Shown here in pieces: positions 35,201-44,657 of a stretch of 64,000 bases of DNA. The stretch lies in assembly GCA_019636475.1 (NCBI GenBank), contig JAHBXN010000001.1:620001-684000 (forward strand). Direction: 5' to 3'. The notes below the pieces were generated by a model. It saw nothing but the letters and a program-made list of their open reading frames with translations. It was not told the origin of the DNA and did not search any database. The DNA comes from Phycisphaerae bacterium (GTDB lineage: Bacteria; Planctomycetota; Phycisphaerae; UBA1845; UTPLA1). Within the stretch, counting starts at the first letter, position 1; every line of letters starts with the position of its first letter. The position numbers were made by a program, and so were the translations under genes.

Positions 35201-38200
35201 CCGAGCCGAGGCTTTCGCGATTTCGATACAGCCGATTCACGTGACCGAAATCGATATCGTCAATCCACGCCAGGCCATGCAGAACAACCGTCTTCAGTTC
35301 AGCCTGATTCACCGCCGCATCGGCAAAGGACTTCTGCAGATAGGCACTCAGCCTCGCAACCGCGTCCGTTGCCGGTGCGTAGCCGTTATACTTCGCCTTT
35401 CCAAGTGACCACGCCACCGCCGCACTGACCCACGGATTTGACTCACCCACACTGCCGCACCAGGGCCACCCGCCGTCGTCGTTCTGGCTGGCCAGAAGCT
35501 GCGCGATCAGCCCGGCGACGCGCTCATCGAGCAGCACCCGATCCGATGTCAAACGAGGATCCTGTGCGGCAGCGTTGGACGCGAGATAATCCCCCGCATA
35601 AAGGGTGCCAAGAAGCACTGAAGCCGTATCCGCATGCGTCCGCGGTGGTGTCACCCGCCAGCGCTTCATTCCTACGTCGATACGGTTCCAGCGGCCGCCC
35701 ATCTCGAGCGCCTCTTCGACCAGCCAACGCTGCATGGAAGAGCCGACGGCGACGACAAGTCGCATGTCATGATAGGCATGCTTCATGTCTTCAAGCTGGG
35801 GCAGCTCAATCTCAACAAATTCGGTGTCCTTCACAATTCCGGCTTGCTGGGATTCGATTCGCAGTCCCCAGGTCTGAACCGGAATCTCGACCTTCAACGA
35901 ATCGGACAGCTCGCGCGCCCCGCTCCCGGCGTCCTGATTCTTCGCGACCGCGACAGCAGACAATGTCAGCGCAACCAGCTCACTCGCGGGAACTTCGATC
36001 GCATCGAATTCCACGTCGAACACGCCGCTTGATTCCACGTCCATGACTTTCTCGCCCGAGGCGATCGGCTCACCATTGGATCGCCGGGCTTCGAACTGTA
36101 CCTTGATGCGTCCCGCGAACGGAGTGAGGCAGTGCACTTGTCCGCGCGGCACGAAGCGATCACCCTCAATGAGCATCGCCGGCGCGTTCCACTCGACCAG
36201 AAAATCGTTCTTACTGACAACCTCGGCCGACGCTTCTCCGACGATCGTGTCCCGTGTGGTTCCGCGCGCGATCAGTTTCCACGTCGTGCTCGAGTCGGGC
36301 AGCACGATCGTCACCGTCGCCTTGCCCTCCGAATCCGTAACGACCTGCGGATTCCAATACGCGACTTCCGGATAATACGTGCGAAACGGCGTCGCACGGA
36401 CCGCCTCCCCGAGCCGTTCGTCAATCGCGCGATTGTCCATCTGTCCTGAACGAATCCATGACTGGCACGATTCAAAGAGCCGCCGCTGTAACTGCTGCTT
36501 GTACGCTTCGCGATCCGGCAAATCAGCGAGCCCTGCACGAACCATTGGCGCCACGCCCATGTCACCAAACTCGTCATCCTTCGACTCTGGTCTGAATTGG
36601 GCGGCCATCTGGCTCACTTCGTCCTTCATGGGCCTCGCCGAAACGCCGCCGAACAACGACGCGACACCCGCCGAGCCCGATCGCCGCTTCACGGCGGGTT
36701 GTGCGTTTGCATCGCCACCGGCTCCCTCACTCTCCACGGCCCCGTCTCGTCCCAGAATCAGTGCCAGATCAACGCCCCCCGCTGTCGGAGCCGGCGAGGC
36801 CGGGGGAGCAGCTTCGCCCGGCTTCCACGATTCCGCGATCCGACGCATTGCCCGAGAGTAGTCCTTTTCGTCGTCCGCCTCCGCTAGTTCGGCATCAAAA
36901 TCCAGCACCTCCGTCACCATGGCGGTGGTCGCCGGACGATAAAGAAACGTACAACTCGATTGCGTCCGGCTGTCGGTCGATCGGCGGGCATCAGACTGAA
37001 AGAATGGCACGATCGGCGGCGATCTGTCCGCGTACTGTGCCAACAACGCGGCATCCACCATGGCCACGCTGAACTCGCCTTGAACCGGTTTGCCCTGCTG
37101 ATCCGTCACCACGATGTCAACCGACATCTCGTCCCGCGGCCGAGCCGTCAATTGACGCGGCTTGATCTTCACACTCAGCTCGCGTTCGACTGTGAATTCC
37201 CGCGTCGCAATATGAAGTTTCCCGCCGGTCATGACGGCCGCGATCAGTTTGAAATTCGGGAAGTGAACATTTTCCACAGTCAGATCAATGGCATTGTGCC
37301 CCGGACGGATGGTCACCGTGCGATACTGGAAAACGCCATCACCTTCGCTCATCAATACGGCGAGGGCCTCGGGCGCAGAGCTGTCACCTCGCTCTACTCC
37401 ACCGCTCTCGCCGATTCGCGACCGTCGAATCGGTTCGATCCGGGAATGGACATCCAGTGCGATGCGATCGCCCACGCGATAGTTCTCGCGATCTGAGAAC
37501 AGCCGCAGGCGTGTCGTATCCTCGGCATCGGAAACAGTGAGCGATGCCTCCGCGGCCACAAGCTCGCCGCGCGTGTCACGTCCTTCCGCCCGAATGATGT
37601 AGATCCCGCCCTTTGCAAGTTTGAGAGATGCCCGACCCACGCCCGTGCCGGCATCCGTTGCAACCTCCGCCGATTCCGCGCGTGATTCCGACCACATGCC
37701 TTTTTCATAAGTTCTGCGGTAGGCCGTGACCGTCATCTTGCGGGCAGTCGGCCCGCCCTTCAGATCGCGCGTCTCGACCCGCACCTCGACCGGCTCTTCA
37801 GACAGATAAAGCGAGCGAAGCGTGGAAACGCCCGCCGTGAAGTCCCGCACCGCCACAAAGACTGTGTCCGCCGCCATCAGGTTCATGTCCGCCTGACGCG
37901 CGACGAGTTGCACCTGGCCATCTTCCGGGAGGCTGGCCGTCTCGAACTCAATCGCGATCTTACCGGTCTTGTCGGTTCGCCCGGCACGCCGTTCGACATC
38001 GCCGTTCGGAAAGTGCAGTTCATACTCCACTTCCTTGTCGATCACCGGCTCCCCATAGTGATACCGAACAAGAATATCGCCGGTCACGCGCTCGCCACGC
38101 AGCACAACGGGACGGGCAATATCAAATGCAATGAACGCCGTCGTCAGCCTGTAGGTCTCTACGCCAAAGCCGCCCTCGAATGCCGGCCCGTCGACACGAC

Positions 38201-40823
38201 GCACGATGATTCGATAGTTTCCCACGGGCGCGTCGTCTGCAATCTGAAAAAGCGACGAAAACGTGCCGTATTCCGTCAGTGCAATCTCGTCCGCCCGTAG
38301 TGTTCGGCCCTTGGCGTCGACGATCTCGATCTTCCAGCGCAGGCGCTTGTCTTCAGGCTGCGCCGGCAGACTGTACGCGCCGCCTGCCACCTCGCGGAGT
38401 ATGCCGCGAATGTTGACGCTATCGCCCGGACGATAGGCGGGCCGATCGGTGTAAATGTATCCCCGCGGCCGAAGTCCTTGCGAGAATGACAGACCCTCCA
38501 GGCCAAGTGCCGTGCCTGCGACATGAGCCCCGGCGGATCCGCCGACCTTCGCGAATACCGACAGACGTCCGGCATTTTTCAACTTCGCATCGGTCGAAGC
38601 AAAAAAACCGCCTTCGTCCGTCTGACCCTCGAGAATGACCGACGACTGATCTGCGATAAGAAGTTTCACACCGCGCATCGGCTTCATCTGCCGCATGTCC
38701 TGAACATACACCAGCACCTGTCCGCGCGATGACTGAACCAGTACGTCAATATCCGACACCAGCACGAGCGTTGTCGCCTGCAATCGAGTCGGCCGATCAG
38801 CGGCCAGCCCGGCCGGCGCCCCCTTGTCCTGCGCAGCGCTCTTCTCATTGCTGACATAGACGGCCCACGCTCCGGGAACCTTGCACGGAATCTCGATCGT
38901 CTGCGCGATCGGTCGATAGGGCGCGTAGTCCCTCACTTCGACATCAAAGGTCTCGTCCGGATCAATCAGGATCAGGTCGAGTCCTTCAACGCCATTGAGG
39001 GAGCGACCCTTGCGGAAATACTCCTCCATGTCGATGCGGTACATCTTGACCGTCAGACGATCTATATTCCGCACGTCCACATGAACGACGGGTTTCTCAT
39101 CCGCGCGGTATGCCCGGTCTGTTCGAAGCTCCATGCTGACCGAGCGCATCGCCGAAAGCCGTTGTGCGGCAAGCGGCGCCATGGCCGACCAGTTCAACTT
39201 TTGATAAGCCGTGATCGCGCCGTCCAGATCAAATACATTCTCTTCCAGCGTTTGACCGATTCGATACTGCGCGCGTCCGGCGTCCTCGGTGCCGGGGTTC
39301 TTCTCGACCAGTCGCTTCCATGCCTGAATCGGAATGTTCCAATCCGGCACGTCGCCGGCATCCTTTCGCTTCATTTGCTCCCGGAACGCCATTTCACCGA
39401 AAGCGAACAGAATGCCGCTGGCCCGAGGGTCGAGCGGATACTTCTCGATAAAGCGTGCCCAGGCGCCTCTCGCGTCGTCGAAGCGCTCATCCGCCTGAGC
39501 GTCAGCGCCGATGCCATACTCCGCGTCGATAATCGCCTGTTGCGAACTCGCCCATTGCGGACCATTGGGATACTTTGCGATGTACTGGTTCCACGCGCCG
39601 ATCGCATCCGCGTATTTTCGCTGCGAAAGCAGCAACTGGCCGACCTGAAAGAGCGCCGACTGCGAGAGCGCTTCAGCCGATTTGACGATGTTTGACTCCT
39701 CAGGACGGATCCGATCGCGATTGATCAGCGATCTGAATGCCGCAATGGCGTCATCGGTTCGCCCCTGATTACGGTATGCCACCCCAACATCAAACGCCGC
39801 GGTCACTGCCTCGGCCGATGCGGGGAATCGATCGATGAGTTCGTTCAGCACCTTCACGCCCGAATGAAGGCTGATCGAGTCGGGCGGCGTCGGAATCTGA
39901 AACGTCCGGGCGATCAGCAACTTGGCCTTGATCCACGCATCATCGCGACGACCGACAGCCGTCTTGTCCGCTGGCGTTCCGCCATTGGCCGATTCCAATC
40001 CCGACAAAAGGTCCTGAAGCACGCGACGCGCTTCCAGCCGATCATTGAGAAACAGCTTCGATTCACCGAGGCCAAGTCGCGCGTCGATCCAGTGCGCCCC
40101 GCCCCCGTCGGCCTTCCCCGGCATCGGCTGCTCTCCCGTGCGCAGCCTCCGGGCTTCGCGAAAGGCCGGGTCAAACTCCAGAAGATACGCTTCGAACTGA
40201 TCGGCGGCCGGCCCATGTCTGCCCAGTTTCTGATTGCAGAGCGCCCGCTTGAAGAGCAGCGTTTCGCGAAGCGAACCGGTCGGTTCCAGTTCAAGCGATT
40301 TCTCATAAAAGGTTTGCGCACGTTCATAGTTCGGTTGCAGGAGCGAGTCCTTGGGCTTGAAGTACTCGTCGGCGAATTCAAGGTAGACTTTGGCGATCTC
40401 GCCTTTGCGTCCTTCGCTCACCAGCTCCGCAATCCGCGCGGCGTAAATCTTCTCGGCTTCAACAAACTGCTTGAGGGCAAAGTGCGCATCGGCGATGTGC
40501 ATGCGAGCCTTGATCGTCCATGCACCGGCCGGAAACTCGCTGATCTGCCGCTCGAACACCGCGATCGCATCCGACAGTTTGCCCGAATACTGGAGGGATA
40601 GCCCCTGGCGATAGAGTAAGAATTCTCGCGAATCGGGCGTCGCGGACGACAGCGCCTTCTCGATCAGTGCGACTGCCCGATCATACTCGCGACCACGCAG
40701 AGCACGATTGATCTCCTGCTCGACAGCCGACTCGCCGGCCCGAACCGTCGAGACGTTTAGGATCACGAACAGACACGCAGCCACACAGAAAACGTGGATC
40801 GCGCCCTTCAGTTTTCGCATCAT
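32235..40823 (-). CDS. Giant exported TPR/alpha-2-macroglobulin-like protein
   Basis: A 2862-residue protein with signal peptide (residues 1-30). Rough order: TPR repeats (35-560), a macroglobulin-like beta domain (588-680), the MG2 hallmark YTDRPAYRPGDSVNIRG (near 790), further MG domains, an Ala/Gly/Pro-rich segment (about 1310-1420) in the bait-region position, the A2M segment YYPEVAYWNPQVVTD (near 1485), and a helical toroid with QNDDGGWPWCG (near 1785). The thioester motif CxEQ is absent. Then come more TPR repeats (2230-2580) and a second macroglobulin-like module (2628-2830). Typical bacterial A2Ms have about 1500-1900 residues. Likely an envelope protease trap or scaffold; GAGGGG six bases before the ATG. 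Confidence 0.92.
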   Translation of the reverse strand: MMRKLKGAIHVFCVAACLFVILNVSTVRAGESAVEQEINRALRGREYDRAVALIEKALSSATPDSREFLLYRQGLSLQYSGKLSDAIAVFERQISEFPAGAWTIKARMHIADAHFALKQFVEAEKIYAARIAELVSEGRKGEIAKVYLEFADEYFKPKDSLLQPNYERAQTFYEKSLELEPTGSLRETLLFKRALCNQKLGRHGPAADQFEAYLLEFDPAFREARRLRTGEQPMPGKADGGGAHWIDARLGLGESKLFLNDRLEARRVLQDLLSGLESANGGTPADKTAVGRRDDAWIKAKLLIARTFQIPTPPDSISLHSGVKVLNELIDRFPASAEAVTAAFDVGVAYRNQGRTDDAIAAFRSLINRDRIRPEESNIVKSAEALSQSALFQVGQLLLSQRKYADAIGAWNQYIAKYPNGPQWASSQQAIIDAEYGIGADAQADERFDDARGAWARFIEKYPLDPRASGILFAFGEMAFREQMKRKDAGDVPDWNIPIQAWKRLVEKNPGTEDAGRAQYRIGQTLEENVFDLDGAITAYQKLNWSAMAPLAAQRLSAMRSVSMELRTDRAYRADEKPVVHVDVRNIDRLTVKMYRIDMEEYFRKGRSLNGVEGLDLILIDPDETFDVEVRDYAPYRPIAQTIEIPCKVPGAWAVYVSNEKSAAQDKGAPAGLAADRPTRLQATTLVLVSDIDVLVQSSRGQVLVYVQDMRQMKPMRGVKLLIADQSSVILEGQTDEGGFFASTDAKLKNAGRLSVFAKVGGSAGAHVAGTALGLEGLSFSQGLRPRGYIYTDRPAYRPGDSVNIRGILREVAGGAYSLPAQPEDKRLRWKIEIVDAKGRTLRADEIALTEYGTFSSLFQIADDAPVGNYRIIVRRVDGPAFEGGFGVETYRLTTAFIAFDIARPVVLRGERVTGDILVRYHYGEPVIDKEVEYELHFPNGDVERRAGRTDKTGKIAIEFETASLPEDGQVQLVARQADMNLMAADTVFVAVRDFTAGVSTLRSLYLSEEPVEVRVETRDLKGGPTARKMTVTAYRRTYEKGMWSESRAESAEVATDAGTGVGRASLKLAKGGIYIIRAEGRDTRGELVAAEASLTVSDAEDTTRLRLFSDRENYRVGDRIALDVHSRIEPIRRSRIGESGGVERGDSSAPEALAVLMSEGDGVFQYRTVTIRPGHNAIDLTVENVHFPNFKLIAAVMTGGKLHIATREFTVERELSVKIKPRQLTARPRDEMSVDIVVTDQQGKPVQGEFSVAMVDAALLAQYADRSPPIVPFFQSDARRSTDSRTQSSCTFLYRPATTAMVTEVLDFDAELAEADDEKDYSRAMRRIAESWKPGEAAPPASPAPTAGGVDLALILGRDGAVESEGAGGDANAQPAVKRRSGSAGVASLFGGVSARPMKDEVSQMAAQFRPESKDDEFGDMGVAPMVRAGLADLPDREAYKQQLQRRLFESCQSWIRSGQMDNRAIDERLGEAVRATPFRTYYPEVAYWNPQVVTDSEGKATVTIVLPDSSTTWKLIARGTTRDTIVGEASAEVVSKNDFLVEWNAPAMLIEGDRFVPRGQVHCLTPFAGRIKVQFEARRSNGEPIASGEKVMDVESSGVFDVEFDAIEVPASELVALTLSAVAVAKNQDAGSGARELSDSLKVEIPVQTWGLRIESQQAGIVKDTEFVEIELPQLEDMKHAYHDMRLVVAVGSSMQRWLVEEALEMGGRWNRIDVGMKRWRVTPPRTHADTASVLLGTLYAGDYLASNAAAQDPRLTSDRVLLDERVAGLIAQLLASQNDDGGWPWCGSVGESNPWVSAAVAWSLGKAKYNGYAPATDAVARLSAYLQKSFADAAVNQAELKTVVLHGLAWIDDIDFGHVNRLYRNRESLGSAGLAHLALIFAKLDRGTMAAEVLELLARKSSITNRKNVRICEVRCTDNSAWMRSELEVTALTLLAQLQVDPRNDRVASMVAYLAGAARADGWRPHKAKGPVIAALATYYLRGERDRENFRMGLSVNGKPVGEVTSDTPESLVFQFSSDELAAGRQRVDFSFAGRGECAYSVTLSGFRACYPTAVEARNEIVYVNPREIDPPSMEYRGRQVRRGFGVAARYDSFTNVAKHVPVGTVVSARTSFGRMDTQRGDAADRDYLIVKEVIPAGFRLLTDTLSGSYASYDVRDNVLTLYYGNVADLGQIYYKMVAVTPGTYRLPPTILRSLYRPEVYHLNRDDQTLTVLPRGAKSPDEYQLSPDELYEFGRFHFDDGDFAAASEYLKKLVAGAWTLRDEPYRQSVRMLLTCALQIGDNEAIVNYFEILKEKFGDLVISFSEIVRVAKAYAATGQQERACVIHRATADSTFIAETAVGGVLQAEGRFLDGHDFLVRLWRDYPDTPEVQSTFFAASQVLYSRAATAASLSPRRTAEGAARRVTRLSIMAETIRMLETFVTLYPDSPAVDEASYSLVNAYLDLDDFKTVISRTEELIRLFPQSKWLDRFRYMQALAYFNLGEFDKALTLAIQVSESTFVDDQGVTRPSPNKSLALYIAGQIFHAQSKIEKAIEYYKKVGSQFSDASEAVEFFEHKFIRLPEVTIFHPDDKVFRESVALERLFSVANLPRGQRPTQQNSPQREYNESVSMKPFVRVSYRNVKDAVVQVYRVDLMKLALVEKNLNQIASVNLAGIKPIIEETVQLNDDKTYLDKQQRVPLDLAGRKDGADSVEGAYLVICRSGDFYSSGLVLITPLAVEVQEDPAGGRARVNVVDALTRGGEKSVHVKVIGTGMTRFVSGETDLRGMFIADDIRGAVTAIARDTNGHFAFYRSESILAERLARQPNEKGSIGRKETAGSSKANYRGNLDLDNCRMQELNSQWLEGRFQQQGRGVAVQKAQ

Positions 40824-41119
40824 GGAAGGCCCCTCGAAGCTGATTGTGAATCATCCGCTGTGAGATCGCCGGATTGCCGCTGGCCCGTCAATGGCGGATC
40901 CCCTGATCCGTCCATGCGAGCCGACACCTGCCCTTTTCGCATCATTTGACGCCAAACATGCCCATCCGGTTCCCTATGATCATGATAATCGGTCCTCGGG
41001 CCGGAGTTGCACCGATTCCGTCAACCGGAGCGGACGGCCTGCCGCAGGGCGCGCCGGCCCGATTCGGGGACGAGTCCGATTAATGTGTAATTCACGACGA
41101 TGATCCGGATTCCGGCGAT
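40824..41119. other. Intergenic region, no gene seen
   Basis: A 296-base gap between the macroglobulin gene and the downstream zinc-ribbon gene, both on minus. Promoter of the giant gene is expected at its left end. A short ATGATCAT palindrome sits at about 40976-40983. No convincing ORF or terminator. Confidence 0.4.
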
Positions 41120-42439
41120 TTAGTCCGTGCCGAAGAGAAGCTGCTTGCGATAGGTGCGAACGAACAATCCATGCAATCGCCCGAGGACATAGGTGCCATA
41201 AAAGAACACCGCCATGACCGCACCCCAAGCCAGCAGCGGCAGGGCGACATCCATCAGGCTGCCCTCGGTCGAACCGGCCCGCATTTTTGAAATCTGAGGC
41301 AGGAACCAGCCGAAGAGCATCGACGCATAGATATAGCTCAATAGACCGCCATACACGCACACGATCAACACCAGGAAAACATAGTGAACGTGGGTCTTAA
41401 GCACCGACTTCACAACAGCCGACGGATTCAAGGCCTGCCCGATATTGCCGAGGCTGATGCCGATCAGGTTCATCGGAATGAAGAACGAAACGAGCACCAT
41501 GCCCACAACGAACGGCGTCGCGGCCTCCTCAAACGGCTTCAGCGGTTGATCCGTTCCGAGGGCGCTGATTACTGAATCAAATGAGCCGTCCATCGTCAGC
41601 GCGATCACCAGCGAAGTCATGGCAACGTAATAAACGGTGAGCACGAGGTAGGAAAAAAAACTCTTACCCCACTGGCTCGGGCTGAAAGTAAGTTTCGGCG
41701 GCTGATCGTCGCGCACGCCGGTCGTCCGAACGACATCAAAGAATGAGTGAATCGCGATTGCCGAAAAGAAGAAAACCTCCGCGCCGAAGATACCCATGAG
41801 GATAATCGCCACATTCGACAGATCGGCCTTCTGAACGCCCTGCTCCGTACCCACGTTGCTCTGTTCCATCAGCGACGACGCGCCGGTGATCACAACCACC
41901 GGTAGCATGGCCGCCAGAAACGCAATTCCGGACGCCGTCAGAATCGACGAAAGCGCCGGGATGGGATAGGTGAACGCGCTGGCCAGTTCCGTGTAGAAGC
42001 CCCCCTTGCCCGTTGCCGTTACTTCAACGCCGGTCTGCTTGACCTTCTTCCCGCCCAGGCCGGAACCGCTGCCGCCGACCGCCGGGATCGGCTTCCAGCA
42101 GTGCGAGCAAAGCAGTTCGACGTATGGATCCTTGGCCTTGATCTTCGCGCGGCAATTCGGACAGGTTCGATAGCCCAGCTTCGCTTCCGCCTCGGCGTCG
42201 ATGCCCGCCTGTTCCTGCGTGGCGTGCGCGGCAAGTTCCTCTTCTGTCAATTGCGATCCGCCCTGCTCGAGCCGGGCAAGGTCTTCGAGATCGAGTTTGG
42301 GGGCGCCGCCGGCCCCCAGCGCCGCCGTGAGCGCCGGCACTTTGAATGCCTGATTGCATCCAGGACATCGAATCGCCTTGCCCGCGTACTTCTCCGGTAT
42401 GGACAACATTTTCTCGCAACGCGGACAACGAATCTTCAT
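41120..42439 (-). CDS. Membrane protein with two N-terminal zinc ribbons
   Basis: A 439-residue protein. The first zinc ribbon (CPRC at residue 4, CPGC near 25) is of the MJ0042-like kind found at the start of many planctomycete and delta-proteobacterial proteins. A second ribbon (CPNC and CSHC, about 95-120) follows an acidic linker. From about residue 160 the chain has six hydrophobic segments, giving a Yip1-like polytopic region. Zinc ribbons on the cytoplasmic side probably mediate binding to a partner. No enzymatic motif is seen, and the neighbours do not suggest a pathway. Confidence 0.82.
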   Translation of the reverse strand: MKIRCPRCEKMLSIPEKYAGKAIRCPGCNQAFKVPALTAALGAGGAPKLDLEDLARLEQGGSQLTEEELAAHATQEQAGIDAEAEAKLGYRTCPNCRAKIKAKDPYVELLCSHCWKPIPAVGGSGSGLGGKKVKQTGVEVTATGKGGFYTELASAFTYPIPALSSILTASGIAFLAAMLPVVVITGASSLMEQSNVGTEQGVQKADLSNVAIILMGIFGAEVFFFSAIAIHSFFDVVRTTGVRDDQPPKLTFSPSQWGKSFFSYLVLTVYYVAMTSLVIALTMDGSFDSVISALGTDQPLKPFEEAATPFVVGMVLVSFFIPMNLIGISLGNIGQALNPSAVVKSVLKTHVHYVFLVLIVCVYGGLLSYIYASMLFGWFLPQISKMRAGSTEGSLMDVALPLLAWGAVMAVFFYGTYVLGRLHGLFVRTYRKQLLFGTD

Positions 42440-42640
42440 GAGCGAAGAACCCCACTGCTAATCGGAAAGACTCCGGACCATTCGAGACGGCTCGCGTCCG
42501 ACGAACGGCAACCCGGCGGTAGGTTACTGATAGAGCTTATCTTATAGATTTGCTGCGGACGGAGCAAATAGAGCAATGTCACGGAAGTCCGGTACGCGTT
42601 GGCGCCAGTCCGGGCAGGCGCGACGAACCGCCAAATGGCC

Positions 42641-44326
42641 CTATGTCGCGATGGGCGTAAAGGCCTTCCGAGCTTCCGACAGGAGTTGGTCCACTTTGAA
42701 CGGCTTAAACAGAACCGCGTTCAGTCCGTCTTTTCGAGCACGGACGATCGAGTGATTCGGATCGTAGCCAAAACCGGTCATCAGGATCACCGCGCAGTTC
42801 GGATCAGCCTCGCGCGCCGCGGCGAAAACCTCATAGCCGTTCTTGTTCGGCATTTTGATGTCCGACAGGACGAGGTCGTAGTGGTTGTGAAGAATCTTCT
42901 CAACCGCTTCCGCGCCGTCAGAGGCCATATCGACGACGCTGCCGAATTTTCGGAAGACCCCCGAGACCGTTTCACGAATGATCTCCTCATCATCCGCAAC
43001 AAGAATTCGCTTGCGAGAAAGTAACGGATCGGCCTCTTCACCGGGCCCGCCTTCGTGATTTCCGAGAATCCCTCGCGGCCGGACGACCTCCTTGACCTTT
43101 GCTTTGATCTTTGCAACGTAGTCGATGATGTTGTTCAGCCCGTGGCGCAGCGGATCGTGACCGATGAATTCGTCCTTGAGCGTGGTCGCTTCCGAGATGA
43201 TGTCATTGAGCGGACCGGAGATTTCATCGAGCACGTCGTCAGCGACACGGCCGCGCACTTCGTACCGCTCGATCGTCAGCAGGTCGAGCATGTGCAGCGC
43301 CAGCGCGATCGACCGGCCGAGAATCTCGGCGAACTGTCGATCGTCTTCGTTGAAGGCGGCAAGCCGGTCGGACTCAATGTCAAATACGCCGATGATTTTG
43401 TCATTTAATCGCAGAGGCACGGTAAGCGAGCTTTTCGCCGTTTCCAGCCCTTGCAGATATCGCGGGTCCTTGGACGTATCATGACAGATGTAGCTCCGTC
43501 CCGTCGCCGCGACGAAGCCGCTGATGCCGTTGTTCTCCGCCGACGCAAAGATGTCGAGGTCGCGGCTCTTCTGACACATGCCATGCTGGAGCACGAATTC
43601 AAGCCGGTTGGTTTTTTTGTCAATCAATAACACCGCGAAGTTGTCGAAGTGAAGCAGGTCGCGCATGAATCGGAGTATTTTCTGTTCGAGCAGCGCGATT
43701 CGGTTCTCGACATCCATGCTCGCCAGCGATTCGGCATCGAGCTGCACCAGTTCACGGCCGGCCAGGTCGATCGCATCCAGCTTCTTCTGAAGGCGTCGAC
43801 TATGCGTGACGTCCCAGACCACCGCCGTGAACTGCATGACCTCGTCCGTCAATGAGTCGAGTATCGGCGTGATGGTCACTTCGAAGTACTGATCACTCGC
43901 AACGGTAAGACTAAAACGACGAACCCGGGCATGTGCTGGTCGCCCGGGTTCCGTGGTGTACTGAGAATAGGCTTTCATGCAAGATTCGGACACTTGCGTG
44001 AGCAGGTCGTCCGGCAAGCCCTTCATTCGAGGGTTCGACCAGACCATTCGACCCTCTAAGTCCACGATGCAGACCCCCTGGCCGATGGTGTTGAGAATCA
44101 TCGTCGCCTGCTGCTCGACGAGATTCCGTTCCAGAGCCATGAAATCGCTGTGGTCGCTTATGATCAGATCAAACCGGCCGTCACGAAGCGCTGACATCGC
44201 ATCAGCAAATGTCTCGACAACGTGAACATCCGCCTCTTCACCGACGCGCGCAATCAGCGCAGCTCCGCGCGAGCCATGCTTGGATAGCAGAAGTACCTTC
44301 GGACGAGTCGCGATACCGTGAGTCAT
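42641..44326 (-). CDS. PAS-GAF protein with C-terminal receiver domain and a partial N-terminal receiver
   Basis: A 561-residue signalling protein. Order: a shortened receiver-like segment (residues 8-65, with LIISDHSDF), a PAS domain (about 80-190, ILNTIGQGVCIVDLEG), a GAF domain (about 215-350), a helical linker, and a full receiver (about 440-555) with DDEE, phospho-acceptor LSDIKMPNKNG, MTGFG and LFKPF. No kinase or DNA-binding domain is present, so it is likely phosphorylated by a separate histidine kinase and signals through a partner. TTG 44329 and ATG 44326 are both possible starts; the ATG is used, with GGAG nine bases before it. Confidence 0.88.
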   Translation of the reverse strand: MTHGIATRPKVLLLSKHGSRGAALIARVGEEADVHVVETFADAMSALRDGRFDLIISDHSDFMALERNLVEQQATMILNTIGQGVCIVDLEGRMVWSNPRMKGLPDDLLTQVSESCMKAYSQYTTEPGRPAHARVRRFSLTVASDQYFEVTITPILDSLTDEVMQFTAVVWDVTHSRRLQKKLDAIDLAGRELVQLDAESLASMDVENRIALLEQKILRFMRDLLHFDNFAVLLIDKKTNRLEFVLQHGMCQKSRDLDIFASAENNGISGFVAATGRSYICHDTSKDPRYLQGLETAKSSLTVPLRLNDKIIGVFDIESDRLAAFNEDDRQFAEILGRSIALALHMLDLLTIERYEVRGRVADDVLDEISGPLNDIISEATTLKDEFIGHDPLRHGLNNIIDYVAKIKAKVKEVVRPRGILGNHEGGPGEEADPLLSRKRILVADDEEIIRETVSGVFRKFGSVVDMASDGAEAVEKILHNHYDLVLSDIKMPNKNGYEVFAAAREADPNCAVILMTGFGYDPNHSIVRARKDGLNAVLFKPFKVDQLLSEARKAFTPIAT

Positions 44327-44657
44327 CAACCTACACTCCCACCCATTTCATCGGCTCCCACGGGCCATCCATGCGCGGAAAGCGGTGACAAAACGTTAAA
44401 CCCGTATTGCTCCACTATTATTCTATCGCCTTAGCGGTTTGGATTCCAAGCGGTAGGGGAATTCCCGACCCGCGCGGTTGAAGTGGAAGATAGCGTCGCG
44501 CCGATTGCGCACAGCGCCGGCAGTGCATGAAACAGGCTCTTTTCCGAATCAAAGGCCCGATTGCGACGATCTTATGGGCCCCCCGGTACCCGGAATTCAG
44601 ATGCGGGACCGGCAAATTCTGCCTGCCCCACAAACACATGCGAAGAACCGGCAACGA
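44327..44657. other. Intergenic region, no gene seen
   Basis: A 331-base gap between two minus-strand genes. It must contain the promoter of the PAS-GAF-receiver gene. A weak GGCCC/GGGCC repeat with 17 bases between (about 44548-44574) could end transcription of the membrane-protein gene; it is not a convincing terminator. Confidence 0.4.
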
